Position numbers and translations under genes: made by a program. 64,000 bases of DNA from NCBI RefSeq assembly GCF_029906645.1, contig NZ_JARYGZ010000001.1:1917208-1981207 (forward strand). The letters run 5' to 3'. The notes under the pieces are model-generated. The model ran no database searches, had not been told where the DNA came from, and saw nothing but the letters and a program-made list of their open reading frames with translations. Shown in pieces: positions 1 through 6,735 of this stretch. Source of the DNA: Sphingomonas oryzagri (GTDB taxonomy: Bacteria > Pseudomonadota > Alphaproteobacteria > Sphingomonadales > Sphingomonadaceae). Position 1 is the stretch's first letter; the number at the start of each line of letters is the position of its first letter.

Positions 1-131
1 GTCGGCTCATAGGCCGACAGCGGCGGCAGGCCGACGCGCATCTTGCCGCTGATCGGGCAAATACCCTGAACGCGGCCGACCATCGGCAAATCGTGCTTGG
101 TTCGGACTGGCTGTGTGAAATCCAGAGCCAT
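1..131 (-). CDS. Unknown phage protein, N-terminal 43 residues only
   Basis: An open frame reads leftward from an ATG at 131 and is cut by the window edge. The visible protein begins MALDFTQPVRTKHDLPMVG and contains a short Gly/Pro-rich stretch. I do not recognise a family. It is the first gene downstream of the predicted leftward early promoter at 176-204, so it should be an early-left gene repressed in the lysogen. Real-gene status rests on frame, start position and promoter placement only. Confidence 0.5.
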   Translation of the reverse strand, partial: MALDFTQPVRTKHDLPMVGRVQGICPISGKMRVGLPPLSAYEP

Positions 132-175
132 GCTTCAAACTCCCCAGCGCCGGAAGGGCGCGTTGTGTGTTAGGG

Positions 176-204
176 GTGTTACGCCCGGTGTAAGAACATG
201 TCCA
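176..204 (-). promoter_or_regulatory. Predicted leftward early promoter (PL-like) with embedded operator
   Basis: Read leftward, TGGACA (199-204) and TAACAC (176-181) are separated by exactly 17 bases. The spacer contains the imperfect palindrome TTACGCCCGGTGTAAG (179-194). The same sequence occupies the same spacer position in the predicted rightward promoter near 2162-2190, so one repressor probably shuts both. Promoter calls are by eye. Confidence 0.6.
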
Positions 205-212
205 GCACTTTC

Positions 213-228
213 TTACGCCCGGTGAAAT
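213..228 (+). promoter_or_regulatory. Second operator-like site
   Basis: TTACGCCCGGTGAAAT matches the 179-194 operator in its first 13 bases and starts 34 bp away, about three helical turns, a spacing that would let two bound dimers face the same side. It precedes the P63C gene. Likely a second binding site for the repressor encoded at 1731-2102; inference from sequence similarity. Confidence 0.5.
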
Positions 229-265
229 TAATTTGCACGGGGTGACGAATCACAGGCACACAAAA

Positions 266-289
266 CCCCGCCTCCGGTGGGAGACGGGG
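266..289 (+). promoter_or_regulatory. Leader hairpin upstream of P63C gene
   Basis: CCCCG-C-CTCC, loop GGTG, GGAG-A-CGGGG forms a nearly perfect hairpin with one internal mismatch. It lies about 90 bases upstream of the P63C start, in a leader too long to be just a ribosome site. It has no following T-run, so it is not a classical terminator; it could be an attenuator or an mRNA-stability element. Confidence 0.45.
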
Positions 290-303
290 GTGGGCGCTAA
301 CGA

Positions 304-371
304 GCAAGCATTGAACATCGGGATGCTTGCACATTTCAAGCAAGCATGTCATCTACTCCAACAGCAAGCAT
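304..371 (+). repeat. GCAAGCAT octamer cluster (3 direct, 1 inverted)
   Basis: GCAAGCAT occurs at 304-311, 340-347 and 364-371 on the plus strand and as ATGCTTGC at 323-330. The first and the inverted copy form an 8-bp hairpin with an 11-base loop. The last copy almost touches the ribosome site of the P63C gene. It could bind a protein (autoregulation by P63C is one option) or fold in the leader RNA. Confidence 0.5.
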
Positions 372-381
372 GGAGCGAAAA

Positions 382-1365
382 ATGGCGACACATCAAAGCA
401 AGGGCGGACGCGCGCGGGCAGAGAAACTGACCGAAGAGCAGCGGCGTGAAATAGCCAGCTCGGCAGCCAAGGCGCGTTGGGCAGAAACTGCATCACTTCC
501 TAAGGCGACTCACACCGGAACGCTCAAGATCGGTGATACCGAGATACCATGCGCGGTTCTGTCAGACGGAACCAGACTGCTTACTCAGGCCGGGTTCCTT
601 CAGGCACTCGGACGCTCGTCGAAGCCGAAAGGCCGCTCTCAGCAGGTAACCGACGGTTTGCCGCCTTTCCTGGCGACAAAGAGCCTCAAAACACTGTTAA
701 CAGACGATATTATCGAGACGACGGTCCCCATCGCCTTTGTTACCCCGACGGGCGGCAAGGCCTTGGGTCATAAGGCCGAGTTGCTCCCCAAGGTGTGCGA
801 CCTTTTTCTTGAGGCGCGAACCGAAGGCCTTCTGACGGCGCAGCAACAGCCCCTCGCCGTCCAAAGCGAGATACTGGTCCGATCCCTCGCTAAAGTCGGC
901 ATCGTCGCGTTGGTCGATGAAGCCACGGGCTTTCAGTCTGAACGCGATCGTGACGAGCTGCACCGCTTGCTGTCTGCGTATCTGACGGAGGAACGGCTTG
1001 CCTGGGCAAAGCGGTTTCCCGACGAATTCTACCGCCAGATATACCGCTTGAAGGGTTGGAAATGGCCGGTGGGGCGGAATAAGACTCCTTATCTCGGCCA
1101 CATAACGAACGACATTGTTTATGAGCGCTTGCCCGAGGGGGTTCTACCCAAGCTGCAGAAGCTGAACCCGACCGACGAAAGCAAGCGGCGCAAATATAAG
1201 CATCACCAGTTCCTATCCGCTGATGTAGGGCAGCCGGATCTGCGGGATCATATCCTCCAGATCCTACCGCTTATGAAAATCTCGAAAACATGGGAATCGT
1301 TCAAGCGGCATCTGGACGAGGCGTTCCCAAAATCGGGAACGCAAGGCAATCTTGCCATCGATTGA
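382..1365 (+). CDS. P63C-domain phage protein
   Basis: A 327-residue protein with the C-terminal P63C domain (about residues 115-325), recognised from stretches such as KAELLPKVCDLFLEAR, ALVDEATGFQ, RFPDEFYRQIYRLKGW and NDIVYERLPEGVL. The N-terminal 40 residues are Lys/Arg-rich; residues about 45-80 resemble the start of phage antirepressor-type proteins. Start ATG 382 is preferred over the in-frame ATG at 346 because GGAG lies six bases before it. P63C function is not established; position beside the immunity region, behind operator copies and a long leader, suggests a regulatory or anti-repression role (inference). Confidence 0.8.
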   Translation: MATHQSKGGRARAEKLTEEQRREIASSAAKARWAETASLPKATHTGTLKIGDTEIPCAVLSDGTRLLTQAGFLQALGRSSKPKGRSQQVTDGLPPFLATKSLKTLLTDDIIETTVPIAFVTPTGGKALGHKAELLPKVCDLFLEARTEGLLTAQQQPLAVQSEILVRSLAKVGIVALVDEATGFQSERDRDELHRLLSAYLTEERLAWAKRFPDEFYRQIYRLKGWKWPVGRNKTPYLGHITNDIVYERLPEGVLPKLQKLNPTDESKRRKYKHHQFLSADVGQPDLRDHILQILPLMKISKTWESFKRHLDEAFPKSGTQGNLAID

Positions 1366-1416
1366 AACACAAGGGGCGAGTGCGACGCCCCTACTCCCCG
1401 TCCTTCGTCCAGCGCT

Positions 1417-1734
1417 TCACGGGCAGGCCCGCTCGGTGTCCCTGATGATATCCGGCTTGTTATAGAAGTGCGCCAGCCGCTTCGCCCCGTCGCAATCGCC
1501 TCGTGCGATCAGATCTCCGACTTGGTTGTAAGCAGCAGCGCGGCGGTTCGCGGCTCCGCCGTCATCGTGGCTTGAGGCCGGCTGATTTCGCAGGCCCAGC
1601 ATGCCGGCATAGTCGGGTACGGGCGCTGAGGCGGCCGGCTGCTGGTATTGGGTTGAGCAGGTTGTGATTCCGGGCTGCGGGATGCAGGTTGTTGTGCTGG
1701 TGGCGAGCTGGGCGAGCAGGATGGCCGTTATCAT
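1417..1734 (-). CDS. Small secreted or lipoprotein-like unknown, repressor operon
   Basis: 105 residues. The N-terminus (MITAILLAQLATSTTTC) is hydrophobic and short, followed by a Pro/Ala-rich stretch and a C-terminal part with Cys residues (RGDCDGAKRLAHF). It could be exported, but the signal is weak. Its ATG overlaps the stop of the repressor gene (ATGA), so it is translated with the repressor and expressed in the lysogen. That makes it a candidate lysogenic-conversion gene. Function unknown. Confidence 0.6.
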   Translation of the reverse strand: MITAILLAQLATSTTTCIPQPGITTCSTQYQQPAASAPVPDYAGMLGLRNQPASSHDDGGAANRRAAAYNQVGDLIARGDCDGAKRLAHFYNKPDIIRDTERACP

Positions 1735-2102
1735 TGATCCTTCTCCACGATTGGGCTGGCGCCGCTCGTTCGCATGGCCTGAATGACAGCTAGAGCAGCT
1801 TCCTGCTGCGTATCGTTCAACGCCTCCAGAGCGGATAAGACGCTGATCGTTCCCTTGAACGGATTGACCGTGAGCAGATCGCGCGGGTCTTCAACCTCGA
1901 ACACCTCAGCAAGAGCGCTCAATAGGGCCATGTTGAAATTTTGGCCGCCAGCTTCGATCCGGCTCAGGCTGGCCTCAGTCGTCGGAAACTTCTCCCGCGA
2001 ACCAGATGCGGCTTTAATCTCGGACAGCCGGTCGACGACCTGCCAAAGCTTCATGCCCTTGTATGTGCGCCAGTGGCGGATGAACGAACGATGCTTACCC
2101 AT
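1731..2102 (-). CDS. cI-like XRE-family phage repressor
   Basis: 123 residues. The N-terminal half is a helix-turn-helix (about residues 10-75, recognition segment around TEASLSRIEAGGQNF); the C-terminal part is short, without the LexA/S24 peptidase fold of lambda cI, so induction by self-cleavage is not expected. Start at 2102: in-frame sequence upstream to 2309 crosses the operators and does not look coding. The predicted -10 GATAAC (2110-2115) puts the transcript start almost at the ATG, so the mRNA may be leaderless, as for lambda PRM. Transcribed away from the Cro-like gene; predicted maintainer of lysogeny. Confidence 0.8.
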   Translation of the reverse strand: MGKHRSFIRHWRTYKGMKLWQVVDRLSEIKAASGSREKFPTTEASLSRIEAGGQNFNMALLSALAEVFEVEDPRDLLTVNPFKGTISVLSALEALNDTQQEAALAVIQAMRTSGASPIVEKDQ

Positions 2103-2190
2103 GGCGTAAGTTATCGCCGGTAAGCATGCCTCTTCGAATGCCGCCGGGTGTAACTTTTCACTTGTGGATTTCTTACACCCGGCGTAAGTG
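2103..2190. promoter_or_regulatory. Divergent repressor/Cro operator-promoter region
   Basis: The site TTACACCCGGCGTAAG (2173-2188) sits in the 17-base spacer region between TTGTGG (about 2162-2167) and TAAGTG (2185-2190), the predicted rightward promoter. A 12-base match in inverted orientation (2142-2153) lies 35 bp away, and half-sites GGCGTAAG (2103-2110) and GCCGGTAAG (2116-2124) lie next to the repressor start. Read leftward, TTCGAA and GATAAC (2110-2115) are 17 bases apart, giving the repressor promoter. Arrangement parallels a lambdoid OR. Confidence 0.65.
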
Positions 2191-2198
2191 TCTCGTTC

Positions 2199-2393
2199 AT
2201 GACGCTGGACGCATTCCTCCGCGCCGAAGGCGCGCCATCCGCCGCTGACTTCGCAGCCTCTGTAGGCATCAGCGAAGCATCGTTGTCCCGCATCCGAAAG
2301 GGTCAGCAAAACGTGTCTCGCGACACAATGCGCGACATCATCGCGCGGTCTGGCGGCAAGGTCACGGCCGACAGCTTGGTCATGGCAGCATGA
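2199..2393 (+). CDS. Cro-like HTH protein
   Basis: 64 residues, essentially one helix-turn-helix domain: SAADFAASVGISEASLSRIRKG is the HTH. The recognition segment SEASLSRI is close to that of the divergent repressor (TEASLSRI), which fits two proteins reading the same operators. The predicted -10 box ends nine bases before the ATG at 2199, so the transcript may be leaderless; no Shine-Dalgarno is visible. First gene of the rightward early operon, predicted to favour lytic development. Confidence 0.75.
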   Translation: MTLDAFLRAEGAPSAADFAASVGISEASLSRIRKGQQNVSRDTMRDIIARSGGKVTADSLVMAA

Positions 2394-2560
2394 CCGCCCT
2401 CATCATCCTCGGAATCTACGCGTTCCTCACCTTCGTCGGTCTCCGCTGGCACCAGACGCGCCAGAACCCGCCAGCACAGCCAGCCGATCGGCAGGGCGTC
2501 GTGGTCCCGTTCCGCAGGGTTCGTGGAGGAAAGATCATTCATTTCGGAGGTAAGCTCTAA
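2390..2560 (+). CDS. Small membrane protein, 56 aa
   Basis: ATG overlaps the Cro-like stop (ATGA) and the stop shares bases with the next gene's ATG (TAATG), a strong sign of real translation coupling. The protein has one N-terminal membrane segment (about residues 3-18, ALIILGIYAFLTFVGL) followed by a basic Pro-rich tail. Its last codons carry the ribosome site GGAGG of the following gene. Topology suggests a small single-pass protein; function unknown. Confidence 0.6.
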   Translation: MTALIILGIYAFLTFVGLRWHQTRQNPPAQPADRQGVVVPFRRVRGGKIIHFGGKL

Positions 2561-3039
2561 TGGCCCGTCCGATCCCTGTCCGCCCGCCCGTGCATCGTCT
2601 CACGGACGCCGACGCCCGCCACTATCTCGCCGCCGGCCTTCTCAAGGTCTGCCATGAGCATGGGCCTAGCCGCGTCGGGCTTGAAATCGGCTGCGACGAA
2701 AAGACCGTCCGCCGGGCTCGTGATGAAGACAGCACGCTTGGTCTGGCTTGCGCTTTCAACCTGCTCGACGTGGACGGCCGAGCACTGGATGCGATTGCGG
2801 CGGCCAAGGGCTTCCGCTTCGTTCCGATCGAGGTAGCCGAGACGGTGGATGCCATCGTGGCGCAGTCGGCCACGATCCACAAGCTCGCTGCCGCGCGTGA
2901 TCCGAACGGACCCGGCGGTGTCGTCGAAACAGATGACGAGCTGATCGGCATGGAGGCCGAAGTCATCGAGTCCATCCGTTCGCTGCAGAGCATCCGCAAT
3001 CGGATCGTGGCGGCGAAGGCTCGGAGGGCTGCGGCATGA
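2560..3039 (+). CDS. Putative early DNA-binding regulator (CII position)
   Basis: 159 residues. A helix-turn-helix-like stretch lies near residues 28-55 (HGPSRVGLEIGCDEKTVRRA), followed by a helical region and a C-terminal helix rich in Ile/Arg. The gene sits where lambdoid phages encode CII, second or third after cro. The HTH layout (Gly-Cys-Asp-Glu-Lys-Thr-Val) is CII-like but I cannot show homology. Possible activator of repressor or late genes; otherwise an unknown early protein. Confidence 0.5.
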   Translation: MARPIPVRPPVHRLTDADARHYLAAGLLKVCHEHGPSRVGLEIGCDEKTVRRARDEDSTLGLACAFNLLDVDGRALDAIAAAKGFRFVPIEVAETVDAIVAQSATIHKLAAARDPNGPGGVVETDDELIGMEAEVIESIRSLQSIRNRIVAAKARRAAA

Positions 3040-3257
3040 CCAAATGCCCTCATTGCCGCCGCGAGTTCGCGCAGCATCGCGGATGGACGGACGCAGAGGA
3101 CGCCGTGATCCGCGAGTTCTCAGGCCGAGGTGCGCCGTGGATCAGCACCTATCGACTGCCGAAGCGCACCGCGCACTCGATCACCGCCCGTCGTCTCGTT
3201 CTGGAGCGGCAATCCGGCGAGCGCCTGCCCCGCGCCTATCAGTATACCGATCGATGA
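3036..3257 (+). CDS. Zinc-ribbon/HTH-like small protein
   Basis: 73 residues, overlapping the upstream gene by ATGA. Begins with CPHC and a further His (FAQH), a half zinc-finger, then a Trp-containing segment (GWTDAEDAVIREF) like a Myb/SANT or homeodomain-type HTH with an Arg-rich C-terminus (RTAHSITARRLVLER). This suggests sequence-specific DNA binding. No family assigned. Confidence 0.55.
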   Translation: MTKCPHCRREFAQHRGWTDAEDAVIREFSGRGAPWISTYRLPKRTAHSITARRLVLERQSGERLPRAYQYTDR

Positions 3258-3385
3258 GCGCCACCCTCAACAAGCTGGTGAACGGCCAGTGGGTGAAGAT
3301 CCCGCTGCGCGTCGTGCCGCCGGTCAACATGATGTTCCGCCCGGGTGAGCAGCCCTTTCCCATTCATTTCGCAGGAGTGAAGTGA
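3254..3385 (+). CDS. Unknown small early protein, 43 aa
   Basis: ATG overlaps the previous stop (ATGA) and its stop TGA overlaps the next ATG. No hydrophobic segment and no motif. Its C-terminal codons carry the next gene's ribosome site and read nearly the same as the end of the 2390-2560 gene (CATTCATTTCG followed by AGGAG or GAGG), a small internal repeat. Supported by coupling only. Confidence 0.5.
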   Translation: MSATLNKLVNGQWVKIPLRVVPPVNMMFRPGEQPFPIHFAGVK

Positions 3386-3597
3386 TGCACGCCTTACTGC
3401 GCCTTCTTGATCGTCTCGGCTATCGCCAGTCTCGCGACGATCACACGCACGCGCTGCGGCTTCAGATGTCCGCTCGCCTGCTCGCCCGTCGTGAGGCCCG
3501 CAAGGTTTCGAATGCCCGGGCCGCCAAGGGCGCCGCCACCAAGATTCACCAGCAGTTCGACCGGGACCCGCTCATCCGCGCGCGTCTCGCAGCCTGA
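3385..3597 (+). CDS. Unknown basic early protein, 70 aa
   Basis: Arg-rich, mostly helical protein with no Cys and no membrane segment. Start ATG 3385 overlaps the upstream TGA; a GTG one codon earlier is possible. AGGAG lies nine to ten bases before it. Composition suggests nucleic-acid contact, but no family is recognised. Confidence 0.5.
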   Translation: MHALLRLLDRLGYRQSRDDHTHALRLQMSARLLARREARKVSNARAAKGAATKIHQQFDRDPLIRARLAA

Positions 3598-3673
3598 CCA
3601 CCAACGAAAGAGGGCCGGCCATCCCGCGAAAGACGTGCCGACCCTCAATCTCCAAAAGGAGGACGAGAAAGTT

Positions 3674-4621
3674 ATGACACAGGCTCAAAAAATCGACAAC
3701 TCTGCAACCGAGTTGGCCCCGGCTGTCTATGAGGCGATCCGCCTCGTGCAGGGTGAACTGGCAAAGATCGGCATCTCAAAGGATGGGGTGAACGAGAGCC
3801 AGAAATACAAATTTCGCGGCATCGATCAGGTCTACGGTGCGCTATCGCCGCTGCTTGCCAAGCATGGCCTCTGTGTTCTGCCCCGCATCATCTCGCGCGA
3901 GATGAACGAGCGCATCACGATCAAGGAATGGAATGGGCAGAAGAAAGAGTCTGTCCTGTTCTACGTAACGGTCGAAGCCGAGTTTGATTTCGTCGCCGTC
4001 GCCGATGGATCGCGCCACACTGTGCGGACCTATGGTGAGGCGATGGACAGTGGCGACAAGGCCACCAACAAGGCGATGTCGGCTGCGTACAAATATGCCG
4101 CGTTCATGGCGTTCGCGATCCCTACCGAGGGCGACAACGATGCTGACGGGCATACCTACGATGTAGAGCCTCGCCAGGGTCCGGCGCCGCGCACCAAGCT
4201 GGATGGCCCCCACACCAGCAAGACCGCGCTCCGCAAGGCGGTGATCGAGATGATCAGCGCGGCCCGCAAGTGCGATTCCGTTGAGTGCCTGAACGACATC
4301 CTGCGCAACGGCAAGGAGACGATCGCGCAGGCTGAGCGTGATTGGCCGTCGCTGCTCAATGGCGACCCGAACATCGAAGAGGATATCGGCCTCAAGGGCG
4401 TTGTCGCACAGCGCCGCGCCGCGCTCCAGCGCAGCCCGGCCATCCTGCTCATCAACCAGATGAAGGACGAGTGCGCCAGCGTTCAGGAAATGGGCGTCTG
4501 GTGGGTCACGAACGAGGACACGATCGAGGGTCTCGACGATGCCGAGCGGGATCGTTTCGACACGCTGTTCAACGAGCATGAGAGCTCGCTGCAGACGGCC
4601 AATCTGACGAGGGCTGGCTGA
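3674..4621 (+). CDS. erf: ERF-family single-strand annealing protein
   Basis: 315 residues. Residues about 10-165 match the ERF superfamily: a start near IRLVQGELAKIGISKDGVNE, then KYKFRGIDQVYGALSPLLAKHGL, a beta-rich core, and the closing GEAMDSGDKATNKAMSAAYK and FAIPT segments typical of ERF and related Sak proteins. It anneals complementary single strands in phage recombination and genome circularisation. ATG 3674 has AGGAGG ten bases upstream; the open frame extends further 5' without coding character. The C-terminal 120 residues are a separate helical tail. It heads a recombination set with Ref-like, NinB and RusA genes. Confidence 0.9.
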   Translation: MTQAQKIDNSATELAPAVYEAIRLVQGELAKIGISKDGVNESQKYKFRGIDQVYGALSPLLAKHGLCVLPRIISREMNERITIKEWNGQKKESVLFYVTVEAEFDFVAVADGSRHTVRTYGEAMDSGDKATNKAMSAAYKYAAFMAFAIPTEGDNDADGHTYDVEPRQGPAPRTKLDGPHTSKTALRKAVIEMISAARKCDSVECLNDILRNGKETIAQAERDWPSLLNGDPNIEEDIGLKGVVAQRRAALQRSPAILLINQMKDECASVQEMGVWWVTNEDTIEGLDDAERDRFDTLFNEHESSLQTANLTRAG

Positions 4622-4812
4622 TGCGCCCCTATACAAACCACGGGTGGGAATATGCGAATGACGTTCGCACCGTGCGCCGTATGCAGCGCCGCGCCGTTTT
4701 CCTCGCCCGTGTCGAGAGCGGGGAGCCGCGCGAGCAGGCAGCGGTCACAGTAGGCATAAAGGCTCGCCAAGCCCGGCGGTATCTGGCGGAGGCTCGGGAT
4801 GCTGACGCGTAG
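4621..4812 (+). CDS. Small HTH-like protein, 63 aa
   Basis: ATG overlaps the ERF stop (TGATG). The sequence PREQAAVTVGIKARQARRYLAEA looks like a helix-turn-helix followed by a basic helix. It may bind DNA, but it is too short for a firm family. It overlaps the following nuclease gene by 14 bases. Confidence 0.55.
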   Translation: MRPYTNHGWEYANDVRTVRRMQRRAVFLARVESGEPREQAAVTVGIKARQARRYLAEARDADA

Positions 4813-5131
4813 CGCCCCACTCAAGCGTTCGGCCATGAAGCCGTGGCGCCGCAAGGCGCCTACCGCAGCCGAGCGCCGCCACCTCGATCGTGTCGCGCAA
4901 ATGGGATGTCTCGTCTGCGGCCAGCCATCTACGGTGCATCACGTCACCAGCGACGGCTATAAGCGCCTGCCCCGAACGCACGAGCGCATCGTGCCGCTCT
5001 GCCCGCGCCATCACATGATCCAGTTCGGCCCGCATGAAAGCGTGGAAGCGCTCGGGCACGCCGGATTCCGCGAAACCTACGACATCGACCTTCTCGCTGT
5101 CGCCAAGGGACTTTGGGAGGGCGGAATATGA
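4799..5131 (+). CDS. Ref/HNH-like endonuclease (DUF968-type)
   Basis: 110 residues with a zinc-binding HNH-like fold: CLVCG, then HHVTSDG, RTHERIVPLCPRHH and a closing QFGPHESVEALG. This is the pattern of the Ref (recombination enhancement function) / DUF968 phage nucleases, in which His-His and Cys-x2-Cys pairs hold zinc around a beta-beta-alpha metal active site. P1 Ref is a RecA-dependent nuclease. Placement between ERF and NinB supports a recombination role. Length is shorter than P1 Ref, typical of lambdoid versions. Confidence 0.75.
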   Translation: MLTRSAPLKRSAMKPWRRKAPTAAERRHLDRVAQMGCLVCGQPSTVHHVTSDGYKRLPRTHERIVPLCPRHHMIQFGPHESVEALGHAGFRETYDIDLLAVAKGLWEGGI

Positions 5132-5523
5132 GCGTTGGGCAGACAGTCCGCCTGATTGGCGATAGCCAGCGTGCTTTCGCGCATCGCCTGATCGAGCGCG
5201 CTCCGGCTGGCGCGGTTCTGAACGTCCGCGAGGCGACGCGCACTGGCGAGCAGAACGCGAAGATGTGGGCTATGCTCTCGGACATCAGCCGCGCCAAGCC
5301 CGAGGGCCGCACGCTCACACCCGATGTCTGGAAAGCGCTGTTCATGCACGCGCTGGATCACTCTCTCCGATTTGAGCCGGCGCTCGACGGCAAGGGGATG
5401 GTCCCTGTCGGCTTCCGCAGCTCGCACATGACCAAGGCTCAGATGAGCGACATGATCGAGTTCATATACGCCTTCGGATCTGAGCATGGCGTGCGCTGGA
5501 CCGAGGAGGCTCGGGCGGCATGA
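5128..5523 (+). CDS. ninB: NinB-like recombination mediator
   Basis: 131 residues matching the NinB/Orf family: an N-terminal beta strand, then EATRTGEQNAKMWAMLSDISR, VWKALFMHALDH and the C-terminal SHMTKAQMSDMIEFIYAFGSEHGV, which is the characteristic block. Lambda Orf/NinB binds single-stranded DNA and substitutes for RecFOR. ATG 5128 has a GGAGGG site and overlaps the preceding stop. In the same ERF-Ref-RusA set. Confidence 0.85.
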   Translation: MSVGQTVRLIGDSQRAFAHRLIERAPAGAVLNVREATRTGEQNAKMWAMLSDISRAKPEGRTLTPDVWKALFMHALDHSLRFEPALDGKGMVPVGFRSSHMTKAQMSDMIEFIYAFGSEHGVRWTEEARAA

Positions 5524-5897
5524 ACAGCTTCGCCTGCACGCTGCCGATGCCGCCGAGCGTGAACAACATGTTCGCCACCTATAACGGCCGACGCATCATA
5601 TCCCGTGAATACAAGGCTTGGCGCCTTCTCGCTGGCAAAAAGATTGGTGAGGCATGGCTGTCACAGGGACAGCCGACTTTTGATCGGCACCTATCTCTGA
5701 CCATCCATATCGGCCTCAACTACAAGGGCGATATCAGCAACAGGATAAAGGGTATTGAGGATGCGCTAGGCGAGTCCATCCCCGGCTTTCCTGATGACCG
5801 CTACATTGAGCGGATCGAGATTGAGCGCGTTCGCGAAATCGAAGGCGCCCGCATCCTTGTTCAGCAAATGGCGCCTCGCGCTGCGGAGGCCGTATGA
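5520..5897 (+). CDS. rusA: RusA-family Holliday-junction resolvase
   Basis: 125 residues, the normal RusA length. The start (PMPPSVNNMF) and the acidic core KGDISNRIKGIEDALGE followed by DDRYIERIEIERV supply the conserved Asp residues that bind Mg2+ in the dimeric enzyme. It resolves branched recombination or replication intermediates before packaging. Starts by ATGA overlap with ninB. Strong family match. Confidence 0.9.
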   Translation: MNSFACTLPMPPSVNNMFATYNGRRIISREYKAWRLLAGKKIGEAWLSQGQPTFDRHLSLTIHIGLNYKGDISNRIKGIEDALGESIPGFPDDRYIERIEIERVREIEGARILVQQMAPRAAEAV

Positions 5898-6154
5898 ACC
5901 CGGCCCGCAAGCTCGACATCCGAGACCTAGAGGTCAGGAAGCCACACACCTGGCAGGCCCACCATGGAGGCCGCTGCCCCGTCTTGCCCGAGATGCGGGT
6001 GATGATCCGGTATCGCTGCGGCCAAGAGATTGGCCCAGTAGAAGCCAAATCCCGCCGCTGGGAAATGTGGAGGCCCTACCAGCTTCCCGGCCACACCACG
6101 GGCGAGACAGCCTACGACATCACCCATTTCAAGATCGTGGAGGCGGCCGAGTGA
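5894..6154 (+). CDS. Unknown phage protein, 86 aa
   Basis: Coupled to RusA by ATGA. Basic, Trp-rich (WQAHH, RRWEMWRPYQLPG), with no motif I can name. The C-terminus carries the ribosome site of the next gene, whose GTG start overlaps its stop. Probable small beta protein of the early operon. Confidence 0.55.
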   Translation: MNPARKLDIRDLEVRKPHTWQAHHGGRCPVLPEMRVMIRYRCGQEIGPVEAKSRRWEMWRPYQLPGHTTGETAYDITHFKIVEAAE

Positions 6155-6735
6155 GCGTTCTTGCGGTCGCCGTGAAGCATCTGGTCGCACTCGGCATGTC
6201 GGGCGAGGCCCTGACTGCCGCTATCGCCGAGATGCAGGCGGCTGAAGATACGCGTTCAGTGGGTGCCAAGCGCCAGCAACGCTATCGTGACCGCCTCAAT
6301 GCCAAGCGTAACGAAGTGTCACAAAACGTAACGCGTGACGATAGCGTAACAGCCCCCGCCCCCTCCCCTTCCCCAAATGAAATTCTAAACCCTAACCCCA
6401 CCCCCACCCGTGAGAGTATTACACCCGCGCGTGAGGGGCCCCCGAATTTGCCGGTTGGCGCCAGCGCCGAGCAGTGGGCTGGTTTCGTGGAAATGCGGCG
6501 TCGCATCCGCAAACCCCTGACAGCCCGAGCGCAACAGCTCGCCCTCCGAAAGCTCTCGATGTTGGCAGAGAACGGCCAGCCGCCCGGCGCGGTGCTGGAC
6601 CAATCAACGCTCAACGGCTGGCAAGACCTATTCCCGCTCAAGGACGCCCGAAATGGACATCGGAACAGCAACCACCAAGGCAATCGCTCGAATGACGGAT
6701 TCCTCGAAGCTCTCCGAGAAGTCGGAGGTCGCTAA
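6151..6735 (+). CDS. Putative phage replication-associated protein
   Basis: 194 residues from the GTG at 6151. Residues 1-60 hold a helical N-terminus and a basic segment (SVGAKRQQRYRDRLNAKRNE), then a low-complexity Pro/Asn/Thr linker, then a C-terminal helical domain (TARAQQLALRKLSMLAENGQ). This architecture, placed after recombination genes and before an initiator-loader-like gene, is common for replication-associated proteins of alphaproteobacterial phages. Activity is not shown. Its 3' end overlaps the next gene by 83 bases in another frame. Confidence 0.55.
   Translation: MSVLAVAVKHLVALGMSGEALTAAIAEMQAAEDTRSVGAKRQQRYRDRLNAKRNEVSQNVTRDDSVTAPAPSPSPNEILNPNPTPTRESITPAREGPPNLPVGASAEQWAGFVEMRRRIRKPLTARAQQLALRKLSMLAENGQPPGAVLDQSTLNGWQDLFPLKDARNGHRNSNHQGNRSNDGFLEALREVGGR

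Noticed and set aside
2303-2542. A 79-codon minus-strand frame over the Cro-like and small membrane genes
   Set aside because: It overlaps two coupled plus-strand genes and lacks a ribosome site; the plus-strand coupling (ATGA, TAATG) is stronger evidence.
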